Positions 11,679 through 26,535 are shown, numbered from the stretch's first letter. The stretch is DNA of 35,035 bases from Pyrenopolyporus hunteri (GCA_902806595.1 CADCXC010000036.1:1-35035), one strand, 5' to 3'. A program made the numbers and translations. Notes: generated from the sequence alone by a model not told the origin.

Positions 11679-14600
11679 TTTATTTTTTTATATTTAAACT
11701 TCGATTATTTAAATATATACGTTAATAATATCGATTATTAATAAAACTTTTTAAATTTAATTATTTTTAACTTATTAACATTAAATTTTAAAATTAATGA
11801 AATTTATTTTAATTTAAAAGTTATCGAAAATAAAAGTAAATATATCGATTATAATTTTATTATATAATTTTTATCGAATAATTTTATTATATCGTTTATT
11901 AATTTATTTTATAATTTTTAATAACGATGTTATTTTATATAAATAAAAACGATTCGAATTTAATATTTATTTACGTAATATTATTATTTATAAATCGTAT
12001 AAAAGTATTAATATTTTTATAATATAATTTTAATATTTAAATACGTAAATAATTAAATATAAATATAAATAAAATTTTTACGTAATTTTTAAACGAATAT
12101 TTAAAGTAATAAACCGTTTATTTAATCGAATTTTTAAAGTTTCGAATCGATTATTTATTTAAATTTTAAAATTATTTAATTACGTAATAATTCGAATTTT
12201 TAAATTATTTAATTACGTATTAATTATATTAATTAAATTCGAAATTTATTAACTTTTATAAATTACGAAAAAGTTTATAAACTTTAATAATTTTTATATT
12301 AATTTATTATTATATTCGATTATTATAATAAAATTAAGTTATAAATTAAATTATATTAAAAATTTATAATAATCGAAATATTAAATAAATAATAAAACGA
12401 AGTACGATAAAATAATAAAATATTTTAAAAAAGTTAATTTAAAGTTTAAATTAATATTAAAATAATTAAAATTTCGTAATAATAACGTTTATATATTTAT
12501 TTATTTAAGTATTTTATAATAACGGATATTATTTAAAGTTATTTAAAAATTAACTTTTAATTAAAACTTTTAATAATAAATTAATAACTTTAAATCGATT
12601 AATTTAACGTTTAATATAATAAAACGATAATTTATTTCTACATTTTTTATATAAATGCTTATATATAATATATATATATAAAAAAATATATTTACGATGT
12701 AAAATTATAAAAATAACTTTAAAAAATTTATACGTTTATATATTTTATAAAAATTTCCTTTTTTTACGTTTTTATAATTATTAAAAATATAATTACGATT
12801 TTTATTTAATACACTTATATTCGAATTAATATAATATAATTTAACTTAAACTTTTTTATAAATTATTACATTATAATAATTAAATAATTATTTATTTAAA
12901 TTTATTATTATAATATTATACGGTTATTTAACGGTGTAAAATAATCGATAAATTAAATTATATCGTTTTATATAATATAAGTGCATTATATTAACCTTAT
13001 AATTTAAAAAGTTATAATTTATCTTTTTTATTTTTTTTTTATAATATTAATAAAAATTTACTTTTAATTTTTAAAATTCGTTTTATAACGTAGGGTTAAA
13101 CGGTTAATTTTTAAATTATTTTATAATAAATTATAATATAATATTATTTATTATAATTTTTATTATATAAAATATTAATTAAAAAATAAAATTAAATATA
13201 TTTAAATTTTAAATATAAATTATAAAAATAAAGGTAATAATAAACGTTATTAATTAAAAATTAATTAATATAATCGAAAATCGATTATAAATTATAATTT
13301 TTATCGAAAATATAATTATATTTATTTAATTACGTAATAAATTTATTATTATTATTTATTTTATTAATCGATTTTATTAAATTAATCGATTAATTATATT
13401 ATAAATTTTACCGATAATTTCGATTTAAATTTTTATTTTAAAAATTTTTATTTTATTCGTATATATTTTTTTAAACGATTTTAAAAAACTCGCTTTAAAT
13501 TTACGATATTATATATACGAATTATATATTAATTATATATAATTATAACACCGATATAAAAATCGAGTAAAATATAAGTTATTATATAATTACGTAATTA
13601 TAATAACATTATATTTTAATTAATTAAAATAATAAATACTTCGAATTTCGAATTATTTATAATTTTAATTATATATATTATTTATGTTATTTTATATTAT
13701 TATCTTATATATATTAAATATATTAATAAATACGTATATATAATATATATATTTAAATAATAAAGTGAAAATATATTTAAACGTATTAAACCTATTTTTT
13801 TAATTTTTAATTTTTTTTTTTTAAATATTTTATTATATTTTTATTATTTAAATATTAATTTAACATTATATATTTAAATTAATATAAATAATATAAACGT
13901 TAATTACGTTAAATAATTCGATTTATAACTCGATTTTAATTTTATAATATAATTTATAATTTTATTTAATAAAGAATTTTTTAAATTAAAAAACCTTTCG
14001 ACTATTTAATAAAATTAATAAATCTTACATATATTATAATAAATTTAAAATAATATAAATATTTTTACTTTTAAATTAATATTAATACGTATAAAAAAAA
14101 TATTAATAATATTAATATACGTTTTAATTAAATAAATACGCGTATAAATATTCGATTCGACGTTTTTAACGTTTATTTTAAAACTCGATTTTAAATATCG
14201 TAAATTATTTTTTTATATTTTATATTTAATTTTTCGAATATTTTAATATTAATTAAAATTTTATTTTAAAGATTATAATTTTTTTACGCGATTTATTAAT
14301 AATTATATTATAATTTTTAAAATTATATTTAAATTATTTAAATTTATTAAAAATAATATTATTATCGAAATATTACGAAATAAATCGATAAATAATATTT
14401 AAAAATTATTTAATAAATATTTATATAATTAAATTATAATTAATATATTTATTTTCGATAAATTTTAAATTAAATTAAATCCTAAAAATTTTAAATATAA
14501 ATTTTAACGAAATAAAACTGATAAAACTTAAAAAAGTTTTTATAATTATCGAAATTATAAATAAATATTTATATTAATATTATAATATCGCCGTAATATA

Positions 14601-17600
14601 TATATAAAAAAAAAAGAAAAAATATATATTAAAATTTAACGATTTCGTAAATCGTAATTTATATTTTATTTTTATTTTATAATTAATAAAATATTAACGT
14701 AATTTTAATTAAATTTAAATTTTTATTCGTTTCGTTAATTAAATTAAATAAATAAATATAATATTATAATTTTATTAAATGAATTTTATTATCGAATTAT
14801 AATAAATAAATTTAAATAATCGATAATAAATATAATAATATTTTACCGTTTTATATATAAATTATATTTACTTTCGAATATATAATAAATTTTATTTTTA
14901 CGTACGTTAATAAAAGTAAATTTATATTCGAATTTAAATTTTTTAACGTTTTTTTTCGTTTTTATAAAATAATATAAATTTATTTAATATATTTTATATT
15001 ATTTTTATTAAACGTTTTTATAACTACGATTTTAATAATTAATATATCGTATAATATTTATTTTAATTTTTTAAAAAAAAATTAAAAGTTTATTCGTATA
15101 TATATTAAATAAATTAATTATAATAATATTTATATAATTAATATAATTTTATAACTTTTATAATTATATAAAAAATCGTTTAAATCGTTTATTTTTATAT
15201 AATTAATTTATTTATTTTTATTTACGATATCGTCGTACTTTTATTAATTTTACGTTTTAAATATATATCGACGAAAAATAATTAACGTATTAATTACATT
15301 AAACTATTTTCGATAATAAATCGACGACGTAATCGTTAATTAAAATTTACACTTATTTATAATATATTATTAATATATTATTAAAAATATTTTTATTTTA
15401 TATATTTAAATTTATAATTTTTACGTATTAATAAATAACGGTATAATTAATACGTAAATAACGTAATTTATAAAAGGTATATATAATTATTTTCGTATTT
15501 ATAAATCGAAATATAAATTTAATAAACGGCGCGTATATTTATTATTATTATAATAGCGGTTTACGTTATTTATTTATAAATTCGTATATTTAAAAAAAAA
15601 TTTAAAATAATTATATTAATAATATATAATAATGTTAACTTTAATATTAATTTTAATTTTTATTTTAAATTTTATATTTATATTAACGAATTTTATAATT
15701 TTTTTATCGATTAAAAAATACGTAATTATAAAAAAATATAAAAATAATATAAATATATAACGATTTTCGAATAATTAACGTTCGAATAAATTTCGAAAAT
15801 AAATTAACGATTTTATATACGTTAAAAAAAAAAAATAATACGTTTAATATTATTTATAAAAAAAAACGACGAAACCGTTAATAAAAATAAAAAACTTTAT
15901 TAAATAAAATAATAAAATTCGTTTAAAATATAATTATATAAATTTATATCGTATATATATTATATAAAATAAAAGGACGATAATAAAAATATATTTAATT
16001 ATTTTTAAATAATTTAATTATATAACATTTAAAATTTACTTTTAATTTATATTCGTTATAATAAAAATAATTAATTAATTTTTTTTCATTTAAATAAAAT
16101 TTAAATAAATTACGACGTAATTTTATATTAATCGCATTCGTAATAATATATCGCGTTTTAATTTTAACTATATCGCGTATATAAATATTTATAAATTAAA
16201 TAATATAAATTTTAAAATATATTATCGATTTATTTTCATTAATTAATTTAATAAATTCGATCGACGATTAATTAAATTTTCGTTTTTACTTTATATATTA
16301 AATAAAAATAAATAATTAATATCGAAAATAATATAACGAATCGAATTAATAAATATTTTAAAATAATTACCGTTAATAAAATTTAATACAATAATAAAAA
16401 TTTTCGTAATATTATTTAATAAAATAATACTTTTTAAATTAATAATAAATTAAATTAATCGTATTCGATATTTTTTATATTTTAAATAATTTTAATCGTA
16501 AATAAACATTAAATTATTTCGACGAAATTATTTTTTCGATAATTAATATATTCGTAATTTATTTATTTCGTAATACGATTAACCTTAATTTTTCTTTTTA
16601 TATCGTTCGTTCGATTATTTTATTAACGTTTAAAAATAAAATATTATTATCGATGAAACTTTTAATAAAATTAATTAAATTTTCGATAAAATTAATAATA
16701 ATATTCGAAATTTTAAACGTTATAAAAATAAAATTTCGTTTAAAAATATCGACGTTAAAATTACTTTAATTCGATATTAATAATAATTATAAAAATTTTA
16801 ATTAAATTTACGTTTATATTATAAATTTTAAATTTTAATAATAACGTAAAATTTCGACGCGTTTTTACGGTTTTTTTAATAACGAATTAAATAATTTTAA
16901 AAGTTATTTTTATTACGATTTTATTAACGAAATTAAATTACAATCGATTTAAAAATTAATAATTATATTAAACGTAAAAATTTAATTTAACGAAAATTTT
17001 AATTAAACGAATAAATATAATTTAACGAAAAAAATAATTAAATAAAAGCGAAATTATTTAATTTAAAAAAAGGTTAATTAAACGAAAAGTATTTTAATTT
17101 TTTTATTAAAAATAAATTTATAAACGTTCGAAACGACGTTTTAATTTTTTTGTAAAATTAAAACTTCGTTTTTATATATAATTATATAAATTTTATATAT
17201 TTTACTTTTAATTATATTTTTATAAAATTTTAAAGTATATTATTTTTATTAAATAAATTATTTATCGTTATTTTTTATAATCGATAATATTTATTATTTT
17301 TATTTTAAATATTTACGTTATTTTAATATATTAAATAAATTTTATATATTTAATATATTTATAAATTATACATTTATTAATTTTATATAAATTTAAAACG
17401 TTTCGTTTTAATTAATATTATAACGTAATTTTATTCGAATATAAAAAATCGAAATATTAATCGTTTTTAACGTAAATATTTATTAAATAACTTTAAATTT
17501 CGTATCGATTAAATTTATAATTTTCCGTCGTTTCGATCGATATTAATTTTTTTTATTTTATTATTTTTATTAACATATATATAAAAATTATAAATATATA

Positions 17601-20600
17601 TATATATTTTAAAACAAATTATATTATAAATTCGATTATAAATCAATCGAATTTTTATAATTTAATATTTTTTTTATTACGTTAAATTTTAAATTTATTT
17701 AAATAAAAATCATTTTAAAATTATATTCGATAAATAATTTATATTTTAATTACCTTTTTCGATTATATTAATCCTTAATTATAAATTTTAAAACAATATA
17801 TTTAAAAATAATTTACGTAATAATAAAATACTTCGACCGTAAAATATAACGTTTAAATTATTAAATTACGTAATAAATAAATTATTTTATAAAATAAAAA
17901 TACTTGTTAAAAATACCGTAACTACCGTTAAATTAAATATTAAATAAAATAATTAAATTTTCGCGTAAAATTAATAATTATTTATAAAATTAATAATTAA
18001 AAAATAATAAAATTTATAATAAAAATAATAAATTTTATAATCTATTTCGAAATAAAATTTAAAAATTATTTTATATATTATTATATAATTAAAATTATTT
18101 TCGTAAAATTCGAAGTATATAACGTTTTTCGATATCGTTAAAAAATAAATAATAATATATAATATAAAATAATAATAAAATAAAAATTAAAATAAATAAA
18201 AAAACGATTTTTTTTAATATTTAATTTATTAAATTTATAAAAAAAATATCGAAGTTATAACTTTTCGATAAATATATAAATAATATAATTAATAATTATA
18301 AAAGTTAAAATATATATTTTATTTTTTATATATATAAAATCGTTATTTCGCACGTTTTTATAAATTAAATTAAAAAATAATTCGCATTAATTAATTAATT
18401 TTACATTAAAATTTATCGATTTCGATTATAATATCGAAATAAAAACGCATCGTAAAAATTTTATATTAAAAATAATAAATAAATTTTTACGAAAAAAATA
18501 TATAAATTTACTAAGTATTTAACGATTTAATTATATTTAAATATATTTTAATATTATAATCGAACGTAAATTTATTCGAAAAAATTAACGAAAAAAATTA
18601 AAATATTATTATATATATTAATAAGTTAATTTTATAAAATATAATAATATAAATTAAACGTAACCTTATAATTTAAAAAAATTTAAATTTTCCTTTTTAT
18701 TATAACGTTAAATATATAATTAATTAATTAAATATATTTAAATATAATAATAAAATTATAATAATAAAATCGTAAAATTATTTATAAATAAATACGCTTT
18801 AATATATATACGTATAATAAATAAAAAATACGTAAATTTTATTTATAATTATATTAATAATATTTATATAATTTAAAAAAAATTCGAAAATTTATATATT
18901 ATTATTTATATAATTTTATTTAAATATATATCGAACCTTATATAATTATTTTTTTTATAACGTCGTTTATAAAAACAATTATAAATTAACGAAATACTTT
19001 AATAAATTAATGTAATAATCGATTTATTATGTCGAAATTAAATTAATAAAACTTTATATATTACGCTTTTATATATTAAATATATATTATAAAAAACTTT
19101 TACGAAAAAATAATATTTTATAAAAATTATTATAAAATTACTTATATTAAATATATTTTTAATGGATATATAAATCGATATATATTATTTTAAATAACCG
19201 TTAACGGATATTTATTACCGGTTATTTTAAAAAGTTTTACATATTTTTAAAATCGGGGAATTTTTTTTATACGTTTCGATAAACGTTTTTTTTTCGATAA
19301 TATCGAAAAACGTTATACGTTTTAATTTTAACCTTTCGAATTTTTTATTAAAATAATAACGGTTCGAAAATAAATACGTTTTATTAAAACCAGTTTATTA
19401 TTATAATTAAATTAAAATTTAAAACTTTATTATATTATATATATACGAGGGATTTTAATTTTAAAAAAAGTTAATTTTATATAATAATAAACGATAAATA
19501 TTTATATATACCCCGTAAAATTTATATTATATTTAATATAAATAATAATAATTATATTAATTAAATAAATCGACATTAATAATATAAAAATTTATATTTT
19601 ATAAATTTTAATATACTTATTTATTTATAAAATTATTTACATTTTAATATAATATTAAAATCGTTTTAAATTATTATACACTAATTTAAAACTTAAATAA
19701 TTATTTAAAAAATTAAATCATTCGATAATATTTAATAAATAAAAATTTTTAAAACGAAATATTATAAAAACTTCGAAAAAATATAATATTATTATTAACC
19801 GGCGATTTTTTAATAATATTTTAATAAATAAAATATTTATAAAAATAAATTAAATATAAATAACATTAAAAAAAAAATTTTAAACTTTTTAATATCGAGT
19901 TTTTATATATTTAAATTATTAATTATTTAAAATTTAAAAATTTAAAATTAATTTATTTTTACGATTTTTATAACGTAAATTACGATAATAAAGAAAATGT
20001 TAATATAATTCGATATTTTATATCGAAGAATTCGTTTAATTTATACGTTATTTTTTTACGAAAAAACTTTCGTAATAATAAAATTTTACTTCGATTCGAT
20101 TAATAAAACTTTAATATTAATAAAACGTTTTTATTCGTATTAAAATTAAAAATAATATAAAGAAAAAAATTAATAACTTAATCGAACGAATATATAATAT
20201 ATTTAAAGTGTATAAATTTTTTAAAAATTATAAATAAATTTTAAACACTTTCGAAAATTTAAAAAAAAATAATATCTTCGAATATATTCGTCGAAATATT
20301 TAACTCTTAATTATAAAAAATATAATTTATATTATATATCAATAATTTTACTTAAAAGTTATACGATAATAAATTAATAATAAATTAAATGTAAAGCGAA
20401 AAACGCGTAAAAAATTTATAATTTCGAAATTTAATTATATTTAATTTATAAATAAATATTATAAATTAAATTTTATCGAATTCGAAATTTATATATATAT
20501 TAACATATATTTTTATAAAATATTATAAATTAATATAAATAAATATAATTTTTAACTTTTAAATATATTAAACCAATTCTTTTTTATTATTTTCGAATTA

Positions 20601-21739
20601 AAAATCCGGTTATAATATACGTAAACAAATCATAAAATCGAAATTTTTTTTATAATTTAAATATAATTTTAATTAATTATAACTTAAAAACCGTCGATAA
20701 TTATATAAAATTTAAACGAAATTAAAAAATTAAAATATAAAGTTATTAAATTTTGAATTTATATAAATAAAAACAAATAAATAAAATCGAAAAATCGAAT
20801 AATAATAATTATAATTATTAATTAACGTAACCTTACATTAAATTATATATATTAAAAATGTAATTATTTTTATTTTTTTTTTTTATAATTAATAGTTTTA
20901 AAATTATTTCGACGAGTTTATATAAAGCCTAATTATTCGATAAAAGGAATTTAATTAATCAAATCGCATTATATATTATATATAAAAATATAATAAAATA
21001 AAAAATTATCAACTTTATATATTAATAAAATAATCACCGTATTAAGTTTTAATTAAATAAAAATTATATTATTACCTATTATATAAATATAATATAATTA
21101 AATTTAAAAAAAATTAATATAAAAAATTACGTTATAAATTTAAAATACGACCCTAAATTAATATAATTAATATAAAAAATGAAAAAACCATTAATCGAAT
21201 ATAATTTTAACGATTTTTTAACATTAAAAACGTAGTGGTTATATAATAAATAATTTATAATTTATCCGTTAAAACCTATTAACGATATAACGTATTTTTA
21301 TATATAAAATTATATAACTTTAAAAAAATACCTCGAATAATATATAATTAAAAATCGAAAATTAAAATTAAAATTTAATAAAATTTTAAATGATAAATTT
21401 TTATAATATAAATAATAATTAAAATTATATAAAAAAAATATAAATATTATTTAAACGAATATACTTAAAAACGAAAATATAAACGTAATATAATTTAATA
21501 TAAATGTTTATAAAATTTAATAAAAAGTATATTAATTAACATTTAATTATTTTAAAATAAATTACATAAAAATAACTTAAAAAACTTTTCCTATAAAAAG
21601 TATAATTACCCCGTATTAAAGAGGTATAAAAAGTAAAAAAATAAAATTTTATTTAAAAATATAAAAGTATAATATTCGTATAATCGTATACATCGAAGTA
21701 AGCATAATAACGAAATTAATAAAAATTATAAATATTATA

Positions 21740-21842
21740 AAGTTATAATAAAAATCGTAAAAATATCGTAGGAAAAGTCGTAAAAAATCGTAAAATAAAG
21801 TCGCGATATTAAATCGTAAAAAATCGTAAAAGGAAATCGTAA
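21740..21842 (+). repeat. short irregular tandem repeat of atcgtaaaaa units
   Basis: aatcgtaaaa or a close variant (atatcgtagg, aagtcgtaaaa) recurs about eight times in 100 bp with spacing near 10-14 bp. CpG is kept in each unit. It looks like a decayed low-complexity repeat rather than a regulatory array. Confidence 0.5.
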
Positions 21843-22696
21843 TTATTTTATTATAAATATATATTAAATACTTTAATTAATAATTAATATATATATTTAA
21901 GTTAAAAACTAAAGGTAATTAAATAATTCGTATAAAAATATAATTACTTTTTTATTATATAATTAACTTTATTATAATAATAAAAATATAATAAAAATTT
22001 TAATAAAAGTTATATTATACTTCGTTAAAATTATAATTAAAAATATTTCGATAAAAACGCGTTATTTAATATTTTATATAAATTTACGATAAAAAATTAA
22101 AGTTAATGATAATTTAATTTTATCTTTATTAATTAAATACATATTAATTTAATATTTAATTAAATGTTTTTATATAATGGTTATTAATGTTTTATAAATA
22201 TATATGTATTTACGTATATAAAAATCGTTTAATATACGTAAATGCGTACGTATACATCATTTTAAAAATTTAAATAAAAATTTAATAACCGTTTTATTAT
22301 TTTAATTATAATTTTATATACTTACTTTAAGTATTTAAATATATATAAAATAAAGTAACGAAATCGTATTTAAATTTACTATCGATTATTTAACTTTATT
22401 TAAAAACCTTAAAATATATTTTAATTTTTTTTAAATAAAAAATTTAATTACGTAAAATTTACGAGTTACATTTTTACGTTATATAAATTACACGTTACGT
22501 TAACGAATTACGCGTACGTTACGTTAAACGACTCGTATTACGCATTTATTTAATTAATTAAACCGTTTTATTAAACGCTATATTATTACACTTAAAATTA
22601 TTCGCATTTTAATAGGCGATTTTATTAATTAAATTAATTTAATTAAATAAATCGAATTAAATAAATTTATATAAAAAATTCGAATTATATAAATTT

Positions 22697-22733
22697 AATT
22701 ATATAAATTTAATTTTAATTTAACGTATAATTT
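22697..22733 (+). repeat. 37-bp direct repeat, first copy
   Basis: The stretch from aatttaattatataaattt to taatttaacgtat occurs here and again at about 23060-23096, immediately after dispersed-repeat copy D. Copy D therefore sits between two near-identical 37-bp sequences, which could be a duplication generated when D or a larger unit inserted, or a pre-existing tandem sequence. Confidence 0.55.
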
Positions 22734-22792
22734 TATTTAAAAAATTCGAATCGAATAAATTTAATTATATATATTTAATTATATAAATTTAT

Positions 22793-23061
22793 ATTAAACG
22801 AATAAAAAATCGTTAATTAATAACCGGGAAATTATTATACGATCGTATAATAAAAAAATATAAAAATAAATAAAATTAATTAAATTATATATATGTAAAA
22901 ATTATAAATAAATTAACTTTATATTAATCGATATTTATATTACTTTTAAAAGTTTATACTTTAAATGCCCGTTACGTAAAATAATAAAACATTTAATAAA
23001 AATATATCTACCGTTATTATCGTTATAATAAATACTTTAATATAAAACTACATTATTATAA
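22793..23061 (+). repeat. 265-bp dispersed repeat, copy D, with intact palindrome
   Basis: This copy retains most G/C: it has aaccggg, tgcccgttacg and taccgttattatcg where other copies show T/A. Its 22-bp core at 22832-22853 (arms ttattatacga and tcgtataataa) is a perfect palindrome; the other copies carry transition-decayed forms. It ends aactacattattata. It is probably the best guide to the unmutated repeat. Confidence 0.78.
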
Positions 23062-23096
23062 TTTAATTATATAAATTTAATTTTAATTTAACGTAT
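23060..23096 (+). repeat. 37-bp direct repeat, second copy
   Basis: Second copy of the sequence at 22697-22733. It starts at the last base or two of dispersed-repeat copy D and lies about 70 bp before the 87-bp tandem array. Confidence 0.55.
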
Positions 23097-23167
23097 TTTT
23101 TATAATACTTTTCGAAAAATTTTTTAAATTATATATTTAAAATTAAATATAAAAAAATTATACGGAT

Positions 23168-23863
23168 AAATTTTTACGACGGTTTTTTTAAAAAGTAATA
23201 TAAAATAATATAAGGTAAATTTTCGCGACGGTTTTTTTAAAAATAATATAAGATAAATTTTCGTAACGATTTTTTCGAAAAATAATATAAGGTAATATAA
23301 AGTAAACTTTCGCGACAATTTTTTTAAAAATAATATAAGATGGATTTTTACAACGGTTTTTTCGAAAAATAATATAAAATAATATAGGGTAAACTTTTAT
23401 AACGGTTTTTTTAAAAGTAATATAAAATAAACTTTCGTAACGATTTTTTCGAAAAATAATATAAGGTGGTATAAAGTAAATTTTCGCGATAATTTTTTTA
23501 AAGGTAGTATAAAATAAACTTTTACGACGACTTTTTCGAAAAATAATATAAAGTAGTATAAAGTAAATTTTCGTAACGGTTTTTTTAAAAATAGTATAAG
23601 GTAAATTTTCGTAACGGTTTTTTCGAAAAATAATATAAAATAATATAAAGTAAACTTTCGTAACGATTTTTTTAAAAATAATATAGGGTAAACTTTCGCG
23701 ACGACTTTTTCGAAAAGTAATATAAAATAATATAGGGTAAATTTTCGCGACGATTTTTTTAAAAGTAATATGAAATAAATTTTCGTAATAATTTTTTCGA
23801 AAAATGATATAAAATAATATAAAGTAAACTTTTATAACGGCTTTTTTAAAAATAATATAAAGT
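23168..23863 (+). repeat. minisatellite of exactly eight 87-bp units
   Basis: Each 87-bp unit has a 49-bp and a 38-bp half. Both halves start aaa(c/t)ttt(t/c)(g/a), contain an ac-ga-ttttt block, and end in ataat- or atagt-ata variants. The 49-bp halves mostly carry the palindrome tttttcgaaaaa where the 38-bp halves have ttttttaaaaa. From 23168 to 23863 there are 696 bp, exactly eight periods with no net indel, while substitutions are almost all C/T or G/A. Because 87 is 29 codons, a minus-strand frame stays open from 23892 to 23188. I treat that frame as a property of the repeat, not as a demonstrated gene. Confidence 0.9.
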
Positions 23864-25753
23864 AAATTTTTATAAAAGTTAAAAAATGCCACGAAAATTA
23901 TATTAAAAATTATATAATTATAAAAATAATTGTAAAATTCGTAAAAAACCGAAGTTTAAAAAATCGCGATTTTATATAAATAAATAAATAACGAAACCGC
24001 CCTTCGATTTATTAACGGTTATTTAATAAAACGAAAATTTATTTAATTATTTAAATATATAATTATATAATCTACATTTAAAGTTTAACCCTATTATTCG
24101 ACCGACATTTATCATTTTAATTAAATAAATAAATATTTCATTTATTTCTTTTTATTTATTATTTCGTCATTTAAAAATAAAATTTTAAATTTCATTACTT
24201 TTCGCGGTTAAACCGTTTATACGGCTTTATATTATTAATATCGAATCGATTAAACTTTTTTTATTATACGTTTTTATTTATTATTTTAAATATTTTAACG
24301 CGTATTAACTTTTTTTAAAATTTTTTACGTTAAATATTAATAACATCGATTACGATTTAACGTATTATATTTATTATATAATAATTAATAATATTTAAAT
24401 TATCGAAAACGATATAAATCGTTTTTATTTTAATATATTTAATAAAATAAATAACTTATAGTTTATTCGATTTAATAATAATATTTTACTTAATAAAAAA
24501 TATTAACTTTATATTTTTTAACCTTTTAACGATTTTATAAATATATTATAATTTATTAATATTATTTTTATTATTATTATTATATATTAATTATTAGATA
24601 TAAATTTTTATTCGATTACTTTAAATTTTAATTATTAAATATTCTTTTATAATAACTTACCTTTACTTTAATAAAATTTTAATATTTTATTTATTCTCGA
24701 TTATAAAGTTTAATATTTAAAGATAAAAAAATAAGAAAATACGATAAATCGTAACGAATATTATCGAATTATATAAACTTTTTACGATTATAAATAAATT
24801 TATTTCGTTTTTAAAAAATAAAAACTTTAATTCGACTATAATAAAATAAATATTTACGGTTAAATAACGGTGTTTTTATATAAAATATTAATAATATTAT
24901 TTTTTTTCGTATTAATATTTATAATATATTCGACGCGAAAAAATTTATATTAATTTTCAAGTTAAAAAATAACAATTACGTATTAATATTTTATATACTT
25001 TATACGCCGTAATTATTATACGAATAAAAAACCTTATTTTATAATAAAGAAATTTATTAAATTTACGATATTAATCTTAAATATTTATTTATTTAATTTA
25101 TATAAATTATTTTTAATAATAAAGTTACGCGACTTTTCGAATTTTCGAAAACGAAATAATTTATATTTTTTATTTTTTAAAATGTTAATAATAATGATAA
25201 TTTAATTATAAAAATTATAATTATATCCTTTATTACGAATATCCTTCGATTTTTTAAAAATAAACTTTTTACCTTTTAAAAACATTTTCGTTTTTAAGTT
25301 AACGATCGTAATCGTAATAATAATAACGATTTTAACGACATCGAAAATAAACTTTATTAACATTATTTTATTAATAAAAGGATTATAATTCGTTAAAATA
25401 ATAAAAATTATAATTTTTCATTTAACGATAATAATAATAATAATAAATCTAAAAAAAATCGTTTTATAATTAAAAGTAAAATACCTCGATTATTTAAATC
25501 GATTAATAATATTATAAATAATAATAATAACATAAATAATAAAAATAATAACGTCAATTTAAAAATTTATAATATCGATTTAAAATAAACCATTTTTTTT
25601 AAATATATAAAATAATATTAAATTATTAATATAATATAAATAATATAAATGATAAATATAAATATATAAATAAATAATAATATATATAGTAAAAATAAAT
25701 ACGATAACGATAATAATATAATAATAATAATAATAACGATAATAATTATAACT
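23864..25753. other. mutated interior, no readable gene
   Basis: About 1.9 kb between the 87-bp array and copy E. GC is somewhat higher than in the left part, and non-CpG C exceeds G. Runs of aataataacgataat near 25310-25440 and 25690-25745 look like decayed Asn/Asp-type codon repeats or microsatellites. No gene is supported. Confidence 0.6.
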
Positions 25754-26020
25754 ATTAAATAAATAAAAAGTCGTTAATAAATAATCGAAAAATTATTATA
25801 TAATCGTATAATAAAAAATATAAAATAAAGTAAATTAATTAAATTATATATATTTAAAAATTATAAATAAGTTAACTTCGTATTAATTAATATTTATATT
25901 TATTTTAAAAATATATACTTTAAATTTTTATTACGTAAAACGACGAAGTATTTAATAAAAATATATCCATTATTATTATCGTTACGATAAATACTTTAAT
26001 ATAAAATTATATTATTATAA
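25754..26020 (+). repeat. 265-bp dispersed repeat, copy E
   Basis: Starts attaaataaataaaaagtcg, includes ttattatataatcgtataataa as a decayed palindrome, keeps ttacgtaaaacgacgaagta and ttatcgttacgataa, and ends attatattattataa. It faces copy F, which lies inverted about 515 bp to the right. Confidence 0.75.
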
Positions 26021-26535
26021 TAACTTTAATATTTTATATTTATATTAATCTTTAAATTATTATTTATATCGTCGTTTATATTATCGTTTATATTATCATT
26101 TTCGATATTTATTTTAATATACAAATATATTTTATATAAAATTATTTAAATTATATAATAACGTAATAAACCTTTATAAAATACCCCACTTTAATTTTAT
26201 TAACTTTACGATATTATAAAGCGAAATTTAAACATTAAAAATTAATTATATTAATTTTATAAAAAATTAAAAAAAAAAAAATTAAAAAATAACTCGAAAA
26301 TTTACGATTTAATATATATATAACGCGGCGAATTACCCTATATTTTATTATTTTATAAAGTTAAAATATAATAAAGTTAATAAATTTAATAAAATTTAAT
26401 ACGACATATAATATTAAAAATTAAAAATTAAATCTTATTAATATTATATATATATATATATAAAAAAAAAAAAAATTAAACCGTAATTTTATATATAAAT
26501 TTTAACGGCATATTCGACCGGAGTTTTAATGTTAA

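Larger units (their letters stand above)
11679..22792. other. heavily mutated interior, no readable gene
   Basis: About 11.1 kb of AT-rich sequence with no open frame of useful length. Somewhere around 12.5-17.5 kb the excess of non-CpG G on the plus strand gives way to an excess of non-CpG C (cct, act, acc). The last kilobase holds short direct repeats of atcgtaaaaa type (21740-21842), an acgttacgtt-rich patch (22480-22546) and aatttaattatataa-type repeats (22620-22800). I see no tRNA, rRNA or gene motif. Confidence 0.65.

Noticed and set aside
21740..21842. CRISPR-like array of atcgtaaaaa units
   Set aside because: Spacing is irregular at 10-14 bp, repeats are too short and variable, and the context is eukaryotic.
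23188..23892. 234-codon open frame on the minus strand
   Set aside because: It is generated by eight 87-bp tandem units whose length is a multiple of three. There is no domain or codon signal beyond the repeat, so it is reported as a minisatellite instead of a gene.
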